Shown in pieces: positions 15,199-25,166 of a stretch of DNA of 64,000 nucleotides. Under the pieces are notes generated by a model. It had not been told where the DNA came from, did not search any database, and was given only the letters and a program-made list of their open reading frames with translations. A program made the translations under genes and the position numbers. Numbering within the stretch: position 1 is the stretch's first letter; each line of letters opens with the position of its first letter. Origin of the DNA: Carboxylicivirga linearis (lineage in GTDB: Bacteria > Bacteroidota > Bacteroidia > Bacteroidales > Marinilabiliaceae); assembly GCF_018271995.1 (NCBI RefSeq), contig NZ_JAGUCO010000001.1:186001-250000 (forward strand), given 5' to 3'.

Positions 15199-18100
15199 TG
15201 CGCATACTTAAAATAGAACTCCAAAATATAAATTCGCTACGCTGCGAAACACCTGTTATCATTGATTTTGAAAGCCCCGAATTTCGCGATGTGGGTTTGT
15301 TTGCCATAACAGGTCCAACAGGTGCCGGAAAAACAACCATACTGGATGCCATCACCATAGCCTTATATCATAGTGTGCCTCGTTTTAATCAGTCGCATAG
15401 CAAAGGCAGCTTGGTTGATGTAATTAGTTATGGTGCCCCCGAAGCCATGAGCCGCGTTACATTTATTGCCCAAAATACACGCTACGAAAGCTTTTGGGGT
15501 ATCCGTGTGAGGCAAACCAATGGAAAAGCTTTAGCGAATCCTCAGGAAACAGTCCGGTTGAAAAACCTTGACAATGGTGAAATCATCTTTGATAAGAAAA
15601 GAGGTTTTGAGAAGGAGATGGAGGAAATCACCCAGTTGAATTACCAACAGTTTCTGCGATCTGTGTTATTGGCTCAGGGGGAGTTTGCGGCTTTTCTTTC
15701 TGCTCCCGCCAAAGACAAAGGGGCTCTTTTGGAACAAATTACTGGCGAAGAAATCTACAAACGAATTGGAGAGGTTCTTATTGGCAGGATTAGTGAAGAA
15801 GACCGAAAGCTAAAAGAAATTACTTCGCAGATTAATAATGATGATTTACTAAGCGAGGATAAAAAGGCTGAGTTAAACGAGGAACAAGCCTTTTTGCAGA
15901 AACAATTACTTCAATACAATCAAGAACTTGAAGGATTAGATAAAAAGATAGATTGGTTTAAGCGTTTTGATGATCTTGAAAAAAACCGAAGCCTTATTCA
16001 ACAGAGAAAAGCTGAGCTTACTAATAAAGAAGAAGCGAATGCTGTTAATATTCAATTGCTCGAAAATCATCTGAAAGCAGAACCGCTGAAGGAATATTTG
16101 CAACATATTGAGTTGCATGAGACGTCATCAATTAGAATTGAAAATGATCAGAAACAACTGAGTCAATCCATTACTAAGCTTACCGAAGATATTAAGCTTG
16201 CCGAAGAAGAGAATAAAAAGAATCAGGAAGAACTGAAAAGACAGGAAGATGAGGCAACTGTATGGCAACCAAAGTTGGAAAAAGTAGCTGGTTTAGATTC
16301 TAATCTTAAAAGTCTGCATGATCAACAACAGCAAAAATTAAAAACTCAGGAAGAATTAAATACTGAGACCAAAACCAATAGCAGCAAACTTGAGAAAGCT
16401 ATCGCACTCAGCAAAAAAGTAGAAAAACAATTGGCCAGTTTACAATTGTTCTTCGACAAAAACCAACATGTAAAACAGATCGATCAGAATTTATCATCGT
16501 GGTCGGCTTCACTGCAGAAACGACAAAGTTTTGATGAGCAACTTCGCAAATTGCTATCAGAAGCAAAGATGTTGATTGAGAAACAGAAAGTGTTGAATCA
16601 ATCCGAAGGCAAACTAAAACCTTCGATCCAAGAAAAGCTAAAAGGTGCTGAGCTTATAGAAAAGGATCTAAATCGAATAACTTCTGAGTTAAAAGAGCAT
16701 TCATTAGATGCTTTAATGACAAAGAGGGATGCTTTTATTAAGGAGAGAGACGAATTAAGAGCACTGCATGATATAGCCTCGAATCACAAGAAGGAAACAG
16801 TCCGCCAGAAAGAGTTGGAAGAGCAACTGCTAACTGTTAATAAAAGCTTTGAGCATTTAGAAAAGCAATTAAAATTTAATGGCGAGGAACTGAAAACAGT
16901 ACAACAATCGATTGTAGATGCTGAGAAGATTGTGGAACTGGAACGAACCATCAAGAATTACGAAGAAGATCGCAAAAAACTAGTGGAAGGTGAGGCTTGC
17001 CCGCTTTGTGGATCAACCGAACATCCTTTCGTACAAAGCTATTCCGAGGTTAAGCTAAGCGAATCGCAAAACCAACTAGCTACCCGAAAGCAACAAGAAA
17101 AGAAGCTTTTGCTGGAAGAAAAGGAACTTTCTACTCAAAAAGCATCTGTACAGGCTCAAAAAGAACAAACAGAAAAGAGTCTGAAAGAGTCAATTGCTTT
17201 GGTTAAATCCTTACTGGAACAGTTCACAGAATCGAATCACGCATACGATATCAACAATTTGTCAGTAATTGTTGACCGAGGAAAAACAATCAATGCAGAG
17301 GTTGAGAAGCTCGACGGTGAAATTAAGCTCAATCAGAAAAAGCAAGACCAAAAAGAAGAAAAAGCCAATCAACTGAAAGCTGTTAATGATCAATTAGCAA
17401 AAGACAGGGAGCAGTTGATTAAGGTTGAAGAACAGCTTCAAGCAGTTTCAAATCAAATTAATGCTAACAGTAAGGAGACTGAAGATTTACAGGTTAAAAT
17501 TGGCGAACAAGAAAGCAAGTTAACAGAGCAGCTAGCTGAAAATGCCATTCAACTCCCAAAGGTAGAAGAGACAAATGCTTTTGTTGATCAGTTAAAAAAT
17601 CAAGTAAAAGAGTTTCGCGATAAAGAAGACTTATTGCGTGACTCAAAACAGAAGAAAGATAAACTGGCAACTGATATAAAATACTTACAAGAGCAAAAAA
17701 ATCAACTCGGTAAAGATGTTGAAAAGTTGAATGCTGAATTGGAGACTCTTTTGAAAACAATAGAAACGACTCTTCATGAACGAGAAGCTATTTTACCCCG
17801 AATCATTTCAACAGAAGCTAAACGGAACGAATTGTCATTGTTGTTAGAGCAGATTAAGGAGAAACATGAAAAATCAAAGCTCAGGGTTGATAAGATTTCG
17901 AAGCAAATTAGTTCGGAGGAGAATTTATTAAAGAAAGCATCCGAGGATTTATTACGTGAGAAACAACTGCTAAAAGAATGGATCGAGAAGCTTGATCTGG
18001 CATTGAAAAATACTGGTTTTGATAGTCGAGAAGCAGTTCAAAAATATTTGTTAAGCAATGAACGGAAAGCTGAATTATTGAATCTTCAAAAATCAATTGA

Positions 18101-18857
18101 GAATGAAAGAATTCAGATTCAGACTTTAGCTGCCAAGACTGAAGAGGAAGACGCCCGCTTAAAGCAAGACAAAGATTTTGAAGAAAGCAAAGACGAGATT
18201 GTTAAAGCTAAAACTAACCTGACTGATGAAAAGGATAAAAGTCTGGGAAGATTGGGCGAGATAAAACAGCAATTTGAGTTGGATAAGCAAATCACAGATC
18301 GCAATCAGCAGGTTGTTGAGCGAATTAAAGAACAGGAAAAGGTAGTTAAGAAATACCGCGATCTGAATCAGCTTTTAGGTGGGTCGAAACATGCTTTTAA
18401 TACCTACGTACAGCGCTTAACCTTACAGAATCTGATTCACCTGGCTAATCTTCATTTGTACGATCTGAATAAACGTTATTCGTTAAAATTACCTGAATCT
18501 TATAAAACTAATGAAGAACTTAATTTTGTTTTGGTTGATCATTATCAAACCGATGAAACACGCTTAGTTGATACTTCCAGCGGTGGTGAAAAATTTATCA
18601 TCAGCCTTTCTCTTGCTTTAGGACTATCGGATCTGGCCAGTAAAAATGTTAGTATCGGTTCATTGTTCATCGACGAAGGATTTGGTACCCTCGACAGCAC
18701 CACACTCGAAACAGTTATTGCAACTCTTTCAACCTTACAATCCAAAGGTAAAATGATTGGTATTATCTCTCACGTGGAAAACCTGAAAGAAAGAATATCG
18801 ACTCAAATTCAGGTACAGAAAAAGCAAAATGGGGTAAGTGAAGTCGCAATCATTTAA
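15198..18857 (+). CDS. sbcC: Exonuclease SbcCD subunit C (Rad50-type ATPase)
   Basis: A 1219-residue SMC-like ATPase. It has Walker A GPTGAGKTT at residues 39-47, a Q-loop near LLAQGEFAAFL, long coiled-coil arms, a zinc hook CPLCG with C601 and C604, the signature SSGGEKF and Walker B SLFIDEGFGTLD near the C-terminus, followed by the switch ISHV. The length is somewhat above that of the E. coli protein (about 1050), through longer coiled coils. It pairs with SbcD immediately upstream in DNA-end processing. No defect is seen. Confidence 0.96.
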   Translation: MRILKIELQNINSLRCETPVIIDFESPEFRDVGLFAITGPTGAGKTTILDAITIALYHSVPRFNQSHSKGSLVDVISYGAPEAMSRVTFIAQNTRYESFWGIRVRQTNGKALANPQETVRLKNLDNGEIIFDKKRGFEKEMEEITQLNYQQFLRSVLLAQGEFAAFLSAPAKDKGALLEQITGEEIYKRIGEVLIGRISEEDRKLKEITSQINNDDLLSEDKKAELNEEQAFLQKQLLQYNQELEGLDKKIDWFKRFDDLEKNRSLIQQRKAELTNKEEANAVNIQLLENHLKAEPLKEYLQHIELHETSSIRIENDQKQLSQSITKLTEDIKLAEEENKKNQEELKRQEDEATVWQPKLEKVAGLDSNLKSLHDQQQQKLKTQEELNTETKTNSSKLEKAIALSKKVEKQLASLQLFFDKNQHVKQIDQNLSSWSASLQKRQSFDEQLRKLLSEAKMLIEKQKVLNQSEGKLKPSIQEKLKGAELIEKDLNRITSELKEHSLDALMTKRDAFIKERDELRALHDIASNHKKETVRQKELEEQLLTVNKSFEHLEKQLKFNGEELKTVQQSIVDAEKIVELERTIKNYEEDRKKLVEGEACPLCGSTEHPFVQSYSEVKLSESQNQLATRKQQEKKLLLEEKELSTQKASVQAQKEQTEKSLKESIALVKSLLEQFTESNHAYDINNLSVIVDRGKTINAEVEKLDGEIKLNQKKQDQKEEKANQLKAVNDQLAKDREQLIKVEEQLQAVSNQINANSKETEDLQVKIGEQESKLTEQLAENAIQLPKVEETNAFVDQLKNQVKEFRDKEDLLRDSKQKKDKLATDIKYLQEQKNQLGKDVEKLNAELETLLKTIETTLHEREAILPRIISTEAKRNELSLLLEQIKEKHEKSKLRVDKISKQISSEENLLKKASEDLLREKQLLKEWIEKLDLALKNTGFDSREAVQKYLLSNERKAELLNLQKSIENERIQIQTLAAKTEEEDARLKQDKDFEESKDEIVKAKTNLTDEKDKSLGRLGEIKQQFELDKQITDRNQQVVERIKEQEKVVKKYRDLNQLLGGSKHAFNTYVQRLTLQNLIHLANLHLYDLNKRYSLKLPESYKTNEELNFVLVDHYQTDETRLVDTSSGGEKFIISLSLALGLSDLASKNVSIGSLFIDEGFGTLDSTTLETVIATLSTLQSKGKMIGIISHVENLKERISTQIQVQKKQNGVSEVAII

Positions 18858-18918
18858 ACAGAAGTGGAATGATATGATTACATTCGTAAAAACAGACATA
18901 GAAATAAAATAATCAAGC

Positions 18919-19521
18919 ATGAAATCATACAAATTAATATTGACGGTTCTACTTTTAGCTGTTCTGCTTGCTTCTTGTAACAGCAAGAATAAAACCAAAT
19001 CAGCGGAAACTGCCAAAAAGGAAATAGTTACTCCTGCAAAAAGTCCTGAAGAAATGGCGGTTTTCTATCAGGCAGCACTCGAAGGCAATATTAATCTTAT
19101 AAGACAGTACTTAAATGAAGGTGTGGATGTGAATAGTACGGATGAAAATAAGAGAACAGCCTTGATGTTGGCATCATTTAATGGTCATACAAATGTGGTT
19201 AGACTATTGCTTGATAATGGAGCTGATATAAAAATGGTTGATGATGTAAACAGAACTGCATTAATGTTTGCTTCAACGGGTCCTTTTAATGAAACGGTAG
19301 TTGAACTAATTAATGCCGGTTCAGAAGTGAATGCAACGGATAGCCATGAAAATTGGACACCATTGATGTTTGCAGCAGGGGAAGGGCAGTTGGAAGTAGT
19401 TAAAACATTAATAGCAAATGGAGCCGATAAAACTATGGTGGATATTGATGGAGAATCGGCACTATATTTTGCAAGAACCAAAGGTCATCAAAAGGTGGTA
19501 GAATATTTAGAGAAGCAGTAA
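18919..19521 (+). CDS. Ankyrin-repeat lipoprotein
   Basis: A 200-residue protein with a lipoprotein signal ending LLASC (Cys20), a Lys-rich linker, then four to five ankyrin repeats from about residue 47. Repeat signatures include TALMLASFNGHTNVVRLLLD, TALMFAS, WTPLMFAAGEGQLEVVKTLI and SALYFARTKGHQKVVEYL. Ankyrin repeats bind proteins, and periplasmic examples exist, but the partner is unknown. It lies 61 bp after sbcC, probably with its own promoter, and ends just before a bidirectional terminator. Confidence 0.88.
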   Translation: MKSYKLILTVLLLAVLLASCNSKNKTKSAETAKKEIVTPAKSPEEMAVFYQAALEGNINLIRQYLNEGVDVNSTDENKRTALMLASFNGHTNVVRLLLDNGADIKMVDDVNRTALMFASTGPFNETVVELINAGSEVNATDSHENWTPLMFAAGEGQLEVVKTLIANGADKTMVDIDGESALYFARTKGHQKVVEYLEKQ

Positions 19522-19526
19522 TGATA

Positions 19527-19556
19527 AAAAGGCCACCCGATTATGGATGGCCTTTT
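19527..19556. terminator. Bidirectional rho-independent terminator
   Basis: AAAAGGCCACCC and GGATGGCCTTTT form a 12-position stem with one mismatch around a six-base loop. It separates the convergent ankyrin lipoprotein and TonB-receptor genes and has A and T runs on either side. Confidence 0.85.
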
Positions 19557-19564
19557 ACTTTGTC

Positions 19565-21961
19565 TTATAATTTAAAATTTATACCAGTTAAATATAGACC
19601 GCCTATATTATCCATTGCGGCAAATTCATTTTTATCATCATTGAGTAAATTACGCATATTTACAAATAGAGATAAAGACTTGCTCATTTGATAGTTAGCC
19701 TTCAGGTTTAACAGTACCTTCGAATCTACATTATAGGTGTCGTATTGATTTAAAAAGGTTTGTTTACCATAGAAATAGGCGTTGGTAAAAATATTCAGTT
19801 TGTCAATAGGTCTGTAATCAACTCCAACGCTTCCCCAAAACGACGGCGTTGCTTCATGTTTGAAATCATTCTCATAATCTGTAGGTTTCAGATCGGTGGA
19901 TACGGATAGACTTGTCATATCCGGATACTGTGGAATCTGACCGGAAATAGCACTTTCATAGATTTTCTGAGCCAATAAACCATTGGATCCATCACTTGGG
20001 TAGATAGCATTTGCTTGTAATCCTATAATCTCATCACGGGTTACCGGTTTATAATTATCTAATTTAGTTTGCTGAACTGTCAGGTGAGATTTGGCAACCA
20101 GTTTTTCTGAGATTACCCAATCGAGGCTGACAGTAATACCTTTTTGTTCTGCCTCCAATTCAATATTCTGATATCTCATGTATGCTGTTACTGTAGGCAT
20201 AGCCAATATGGTTGGGTCAGCTCCAACCATGGCAATCGGCAAAGTAAAATTGGTACTGTCTGGCGCCAAAACAGTAAAATTTTTTGATTTTGAGTAGAAT
20301 GCCTCGATATCCAATAATATATTTTTCACAGGTCGTGTTCTAAAACCAACTTCAATCAGGTCAGATACCATTACGTCCATATTTTCATTACCTCCGAAAT
20401 AAATATAGTCAGGAGACGGACGACCTTCTCTGTCCCAAAGAAAGTTCGAATGCATATCAATAATAAAAGGTGATCGGTTGGCACGTGAATACACGGCACG
20501 GATATTGTTTTTATCATTAATCTTGTAGGACGAAATAAATTGCCATGAAGGAGTCCATTGGTCAGAATGAGAGTATTTTTCGGCGCGTAAGGCTGCCACT
20601 AAGCGTAACTTTTCGGTAGCCAGATAATCAAGTCGTAAACTGGTGGCAAAGATGTTCATGTCTTTCTTGCCATTAAAGAAACCAGCACCCAATTCCGGGA
20701 TATGTTTGGTATCATCATAAAATACCGACATGTAATTTAAACCTGGTCGAACACTTAAGTTTTTCAATTGCCAGTTATATTCAATATTAGAATTTAACTG
20801 TCCCATATCTGTTTGAAAGCCCAGGTTACCAACTCCAAAATCCTGAAAGCCGAACATATAACTTCCTTGTACATCAAATCCATAAATATTAGCATTCAAA
20901 TCAACATACGAAGTCTTTGATTCTCTTCCGGCTATTGAAGTTGCATTGTCTCCTAATGTAGTAGTGTTGGCAAAAGAATACTGATAACCACCAGATAAAT
21001 TAATGATGGCATCTGAATTAATCTGATACGAGAGATATCCGTTTACTCCTGCTTTTTCTTTCGATAATTCAGGATCGGGAAATAACTCATCAATATTATC
21101 GTTAGGGTCAATATAGGTGTAACCGTTGCCATCAGTTAAGGTCTCGAATTCATCTTTTGTGAATTTAGCACCTTCTTTAAATATAAATAGTTCATCACTA
21201 TTTCTGTTGCGTACTTCATAATTACCGGTTACTCCGATACTTACTTTTGATGACAGCTGTTTGCGAATGCCTATATCACCCATATAAGTATTAAGGTTTC
21301 CTCCCTGAATATTAGCTGACAGAAGCGGTGTGGATGAATCAATTGTTTGAGTGATGATGTTGATAGCTCCCGAAACAGCGTTGGGACCATAAAGAGCACT
21401 GGATGGGCCACGAACAACCTCAATACGATCAATATCGCCCAGGCTAACGGGTAACGATTCCCAAATAATACCACCCATAGCATAGTTAAATACCGGACGT
21501 CCATTTATCATTACCAAAGTGCTGGTATTCTCTGATTGAAGCATCATGTTTTTGGGTGGAAGGTTATCTAAACCTCTGATATGAACATCATAGTTACCGT
21601 TGGTTTTTTCTCGTACTATTACTCCCGGAACCAGTCGTAACGCTTCCTCTATACTAGTTGCTCCTGATGATTGTATTTCCTCGTGGCTTAAAACAGTAGT
21701 TGATAATGGAGAATCAAATAAACTCTCTTTTTTTTTCGATGCCGAAGTAACGTCTTTGTTTAGTAGTAAGTCGTACAATTCTTCCATGGAAGAAACACCT
21801 ACAATATCCATTAAGTCCATTAGTTCTTCAAGAGGTAATGATGACATTTCTTCCATTGTCATACTAAGCACCTCTTTACGTGTTTTTTTCTTTTCTTGCG
21901 AGATAGAAGGCATAGTTATAGCAATAGCCACAACCATGGCAAATATATACCTTAGTTTCAT
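19565..21961 (-). CDS. TonB-dependent outer-membrane receptor (copy 1)
   Basis: A 798-residue receptor. It has a signal peptide (about 1-21), a Leu/Glu-rich N-terminal extension with MTMEEMSSLPLEELMDL (about 34-50) ending SASKK, a plug domain (about 83-210, with STTVLSHEEIQ, IRGLDNLP, IDRIEVVRGPSSALYGPNAV and INIITQ), and a 22-strand barrel ending GLYLTGINFKL. The plug resembles siderophore/cobalamin-type receptors, but no SusD-like partner is present, so the ligand is not evident. The upstream YfiR-like gene (20 bp away) and the same pair repeated next door indicate a functional unit duplicated in tandem. Confidence 0.93.
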   Translation of the reverse strand: MKLRYIFAMVVAIAITMPSISQEKKKTRKEVLSMTMEEMSSLPLEELMDLMDIVGVSSMEELYDLLLNKDVTSASKKKESLFDSPLSTTVLSHEEIQSSGATSIEEALRLVPGVIVREKTNGNYDVHIRGLDNLPPKNMMLQSENTSTLVMINGRPVFNYAMGGIIWESLPVSLGDIDRIEVVRGPSSALYGPNAVSGAINIITQTIDSSTPLLSANIQGGNLNTYMGDIGIRKQLSSKVSIGVTGNYEVRNRNSDELFIFKEGAKFTKDEFETLTDGNGYTYIDPNDNIDELFPDPELSKEKAGVNGYLSYQINSDAIINLSGGYQYSFANTTTLGDNATSIAGRESKTSYVDLNANIYGFDVQGSYMFGFQDFGVGNLGFQTDMGQLNSNIEYNWQLKNLSVRPGLNYMSVFYDDTKHIPELGAGFFNGKKDMNIFATSLRLDYLATEKLRLVAALRAEKYSHSDQWTPSWQFISSYKINDKNNIRAVYSRANRSPFIIDMHSNFLWDREGRPSPDYIYFGGNENMDVMVSDLIEVGFRTRPVKNILLDIEAFYSKSKNFTVLAPDSTNFTLPIAMVGADPTILAMPTVTAYMRYQNIELEAEQKGITVSLDWVISEKLVAKSHLTVQQTKLDNYKPVTRDEIIGLQANAIYPSDGSNGLLAQKIYESAISGQIPQYPDMTSLSVSTDLKPTDYENDFKHEATPSFWGSVGVDYRPIDKLNIFTNAYFYGKQTFLNQYDTYNVDSKVLLNLKANYQMSKSLSLFVNMRNLLNDDKNEFAAMDNIGGLYLTGINFKL

Positions 21962-21981
21962 TTTTGTCAGATTTTGTTTGG

Positions 21982-22494
21982 TTAGTTTACTGGTATGCCC
22001 AGCGACAGTAATTTGGTATTGACTTTAAGTCCATGCTTTTCAATATTTGAAGAGCAGATTTCATAACGTAATTTGCCATCAACTGTGGTAAATGAGATAG
22101 CTGCTCCATCATTGCAAAGACCTTCCTTACTGCTTATCAGTAATGTGGGATTTTCTTGCTGTTCGGCCGATAGCATGGACATTAAGCTTGATTTGCCAGA
22201 GCTTAAGAAAATTACATGTGAATCGGTAAGGCTTTTAATTTGAGAGGATTCTTTAATAACAATTGTTTTAGTCCCCACTTTTTTTACTTGAGCTAACTTT
22301 TGTAACTCTGCCGCCATTTCCTTGTCACCAATAACCGTAATTACAAATTCGTTTTGATTGGCATTGGAGGGCCACTCAACATTTTGCGTGAAATTGTAAA
22401 GAAAAAGTGCTTTAAATTTAGCCATCTGGCTATAGGACTCTTCTGTTGTTGTAATAAAAAGTACAAGCAACAAAAAGATTAGTTTTTGTTTCAT
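21982..22494 (-). CDS. YfiR-like periplasmic protein (DUF4154), copy 1
   Basis: A 170-residue protein with a signal peptide (about 1-22). The mature part begins AKFKALFLYNFTQNVEWPSN and contains FVITVIGDKEM, VIFLSSGKSS, LISSKEGLCNDGAAISF and KLRYEI, all typical of the YfiR/DUF4154 family. In Pseudomonas YfiR is a periplasmic repressor of a diguanylate cyclase, but no cyclase is near. Here it is coupled to a TonB receptor 20 bp downstream, an arrangement that suggests a role at the receptor or in envelope sensing (inference). Confidence 0.88.
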   Translation of the reverse strand: MKQKLIFLLLVLFITTTEESYSQMAKFKALFLYNFTQNVEWPSNANQNEFVITVIGDKEMAAELQKLAQVKKVGTKTIVIKESSQIKSLTDSHVIFLSSGKSSLMSMLSAEQQENPTLLISSKEGLCNDGAAISFTTVDGKLRYEICSSNIEKHGLKVNTKLLSLGIPVN

Positions 22495-22525
22495 CTGGAC
22501 TAGGTTTAAAATTAATTAAGACATC

Positions 22526-22533
22526 CAAATATA
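22526..22533 (-). promoter_or_regulatory. Candidate -7 box (TATATTTG) for the copy-1 YfiR/TonB pair
   Basis: It is an exact TAnnTTTG match about 32 bp before the YfiR-like start on the minus strand. There is no clear TTTG at the usual -33 distance. Confidence 0.4.
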
Positions 22534-22635
22534 CGCAGCGCAATTGAATTTGTTATAGGTTGTTATAAAAAACTAACAAATAGTAACAGATGAGAGATGT
22601 AAAGTTTTAAACCGGATTCTGAGTAAAACAAAAAA

Positions 22636-22657
22636 AGGGATTGCAAAAACAATCCCT
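22636..22657 (-). terminator. Rho-independent terminator after TonB receptor copy 2
   Basis: AGGGATTG and CAATCCCT form a perfect 8-bp stem with a six-base loop. On the minus strand it is followed by a run of seven T. It separates the two duplicated YfiR/TonB units into distinct transcripts. Confidence 0.85.
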
Positions 22658-22681
22658 CTTTAAATAAAAATTTTTTATTAT

Positions 22682-25147
22682 CTACCATTTAAAGCTCAGG
22701 CCGGCAAGATATAAACCTCCAATTTTATCCATATAAGCAAATTGAGTTTTCTCTGTGTTAAGCAGATTTCTACAATTTACAAAAAACGTAAGGTTGTCTG
22801 TTGCTTTGTACGAAGCTTTTGCATTAATATTTATTGATTTCTCAATATCAATGATGCCGTATTGGTTGGTAAAGCTTTGGTCACCATAAAAATAAGCCTG
22901 TGGGAAGAATTCAAATTTCTTCCATGGTCGATACGAAAAAGATAAACTTCCCCAATATGAAGGAGTTGCTTTGTGTTCGAAATCATCTTCTTCTCCTTCC
23001 GGTGTTTCACTTACCGAATTAATAACTGCATAGGTTTGTTGGGTTGGATCAATTTCGCCTGTTGCAACACCAGTGCCATAATCAACTAATGCCTGACCAA
23101 TTTTAGCCATTAAATCAGGATCTGATTGAGCAATAGTAGCTTGATACCCTAATATTTCGTTTCGTGAATAAGGTACATAGTTATCAACGGTTGTTTTCTG
23201 ATAAGTGAAGTGTCCTGTAGCCATTAGCTTTTCAGATAATACCCAATCAACAGAGACAGAAGCTCCCAATTGATTTGATATCAAATCCATATTTTGAAAA
23301 GATAAGTTGACAATGGCATTGATGTCCGGTGCTTGAGTTTCGGCAATAACTTCCAATGGATTAAATACTGCCAAAGAAGTCATATCGGGTGCCAGAGCAA
23401 CAAAGTCTTTTGAACGATTGTAAAATGCTTCCACATCAATTAGAATGCTTTTGTCAGGTCTTGAACGAAACCCTAACTCAACCATATCCATGGTTTTTAA
23501 CTTATTGTCAGTATGACCATCAAATTGCATGATTCTTGGGAATTCCATATTAACAATATTCCAGGTGTAATTGGAATAGGTATTCACTAAGAAAGCCGAT
23601 TGGTTAGCTCTTGAATAAACAGCTCTGATGAGGTTTTTATCATTTAATTTGTAAGAGCTAACAAACTGCCATGAAGCATATACATCGTCCATATTGTTAT
23701 ACTTCTCAGCTCTTAGAGCGGCCACTAATCTTAATCTTTCGGTTGGCATATAATCTAAACGAAGACTACCTGCAAAGATATTAATGGTTTGTTTTTGATT
23801 TAAATAACCTTTACCTATCTCCGATATGTGCTTACTATCGTCGTATGATATACTCTGGTAGCTAACACCAGGGCGTACCGATAGGTTACTAAATGTTTTA
23901 TTGTACTCGGCTAAAAATGAGTATTGTTCATTGTCTAACTCAAAACCTTCATTACCCGACATATAATCAATAGTACCTCCATTGTAGTTAGCTTGAAGAG
24001 AAAAATCATGGATTTTAGCCCTTAAATCAAGATATCCTGTAGATGCGATCTTGGTTGAATAAGGAGTGGGCACATCTCCCATTGTAGAGGTCATTACTTC
24101 TGAATTTTGATAACCTCCCATCAAATTAATGGATGTTTGACTTGTTGGGTCAATATTTAAATAACCGTTTACCCCATATCGGTATTTTGATCGCTCGGGA
24201 TTAGGGAATGATTTATAGATGTCATATACTTCATCACCAACCATGTATGGAGGCCATATTTCCTGTTCTCCACTCCTCATACGGTTAATTTCATCTAAAG
24301 TAAAATATCCATCATCTACATTTTCTCCATCAACAGATAGCTGAGCTCCATCGCGACTGTAGATAAAGATCTCGTCTGTCTTTCTATCGCGTGTTTCAAA
24401 ATTACCGGTAACACCCAGACTAATTTTATCGCTGACCTGTTTACGTAGTGCTAAATCACCAATGTATGTATTTTGACTTCCTCCATTAAAATTACCTGAA
24501 AGTAGAGGAGTGTTATAATCAATGGTTTGGGTGATGATGTTAATAGCACCTGAAACGGCGTTGGGGCCATATAAAGCACTGGAAGGACCTCTAACAACTT
24601 CTATACGATCAATGTCTTCAAAGCTTACAGGTAATGTTTCCCAAAGAATACCACCATGCGAGTAATTAAATACGGGTCTTCCGTTAATCATTACCAGTGT
24701 ATTCATATTTTCGGAATACAAGAGTAAATTCTTGGAAGGTAAATTGTCGTTTCCACGTATATGAACGTCATAGTTTCCGTTTGTTTTCTCGCGAACAATT
24801 ACACCCGGTACCAGGCGAAGTGCTTCCTCGATGCAGGTTGCACCTGAGGCTATAATTTGATCGTGTGATAAAACGGTAGTTGAAAGAGGAGAGTCAAAAA
24901 CACTCTCTTCTTTTTTAGAGGCTGAGACAACATTTTTATTTAGCAGAAGATCGTATAACTCTTCTATTGAGGATACCCCAACAATATCCATTAGTTCCAT
25001 TAACTCTTCAAGTGGTAATGACGACATTTCTTCCATCGTCATATTTAAAACTTCTTCCCGCGTTTTTGATTGAGTTGGTTCCTGGGCAAAACTGTGGCTG
25101 AAAAATGTAGCAGCCAGTAATATTATTAATAAGTGTCTTAAATTCAT
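22682..25147 (-). CDS. TonB-dependent outer-membrane receptor (copy 2)
   Basis: An 821-residue paralogue of the receptor encoded 3 kb downstream. It has a signal peptide (about 1-21), the same Leu/Glu-rich extension (MTMEEMSSLPLEELMEL, then IDG-free linker and SASKKEES), a plug with STTVLSHDQII, IRGNDNLPSKN and RIEVVRGPSSALYGPNAV, and a barrel ending GLYLAGLSFKW. The plug is almost identical to copy 1, whereas extracellular-loop regions differ, including a longer insert around YSRDGAQLSVDGENVDDGYF. This suggests duplication with divergence of ligand recognition. It lies 19 bp downstream of its own YfiR-like gene. Confidence 0.93.
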   Translation of the reverse strand: MNLRHLLIILLAATFFSHSFAQEPTQSKTREEVLNMTMEEMSSLPLEELMELMDIVGVSSIEELYDLLLNKNVVSASKKEESVFDSPLSTTVLSHDQIIASGATCIEEALRLVPGVIVREKTNGNYDVHIRGNDNLPSKNLLLYSENMNTLVMINGRPVFNYSHGGILWETLPVSFEDIDRIEVVRGPSSALYGPNAVSGAINIITQTIDYNTPLLSGNFNGGSQNTYIGDLALRKQVSDKISLGVTGNFETRDRKTDEIFIYSRDGAQLSVDGENVDDGYFTLDEINRMRSGEQEIWPPYMVGDEVYDIYKSFPNPERSKYRYGVNGYLNIDPTSQTSINLMGGYQNSEVMTSTMGDVPTPYSTKIASTGYLDLRAKIHDFSLQANYNGGTIDYMSGNEGFELDNEQYSFLAEYNKTFSNLSVRPGVSYQSISYDDSKHISEIGKGYLNQKQTINIFAGSLRLDYMPTERLRLVAALRAEKYNNMDDVYASWQFVSSYKLNDKNLIRAVYSRANQSAFLVNTYSNYTWNIVNMEFPRIMQFDGHTDNKLKTMDMVELGFRSRPDKSILIDVEAFYNRSKDFVALAPDMTSLAVFNPLEVIAETQAPDINAIVNLSFQNMDLISNQLGASVSVDWVLSEKLMATGHFTYQKTTVDNYVPYSRNEILGYQATIAQSDPDLMAKIGQALVDYGTGVATGEIDPTQQTYAVINSVSETPEGEEDDFEHKATPSYWGSLSFSYRPWKKFEFFPQAYFYGDQSFTNQYGIIDIEKSININAKASYKATDNLTFFVNCRNLLNTEKTQFAYMDKIGGLYLAGLSFKW

Positions 25148-25166
25148 TTCTTCTTAGATTCATTGA

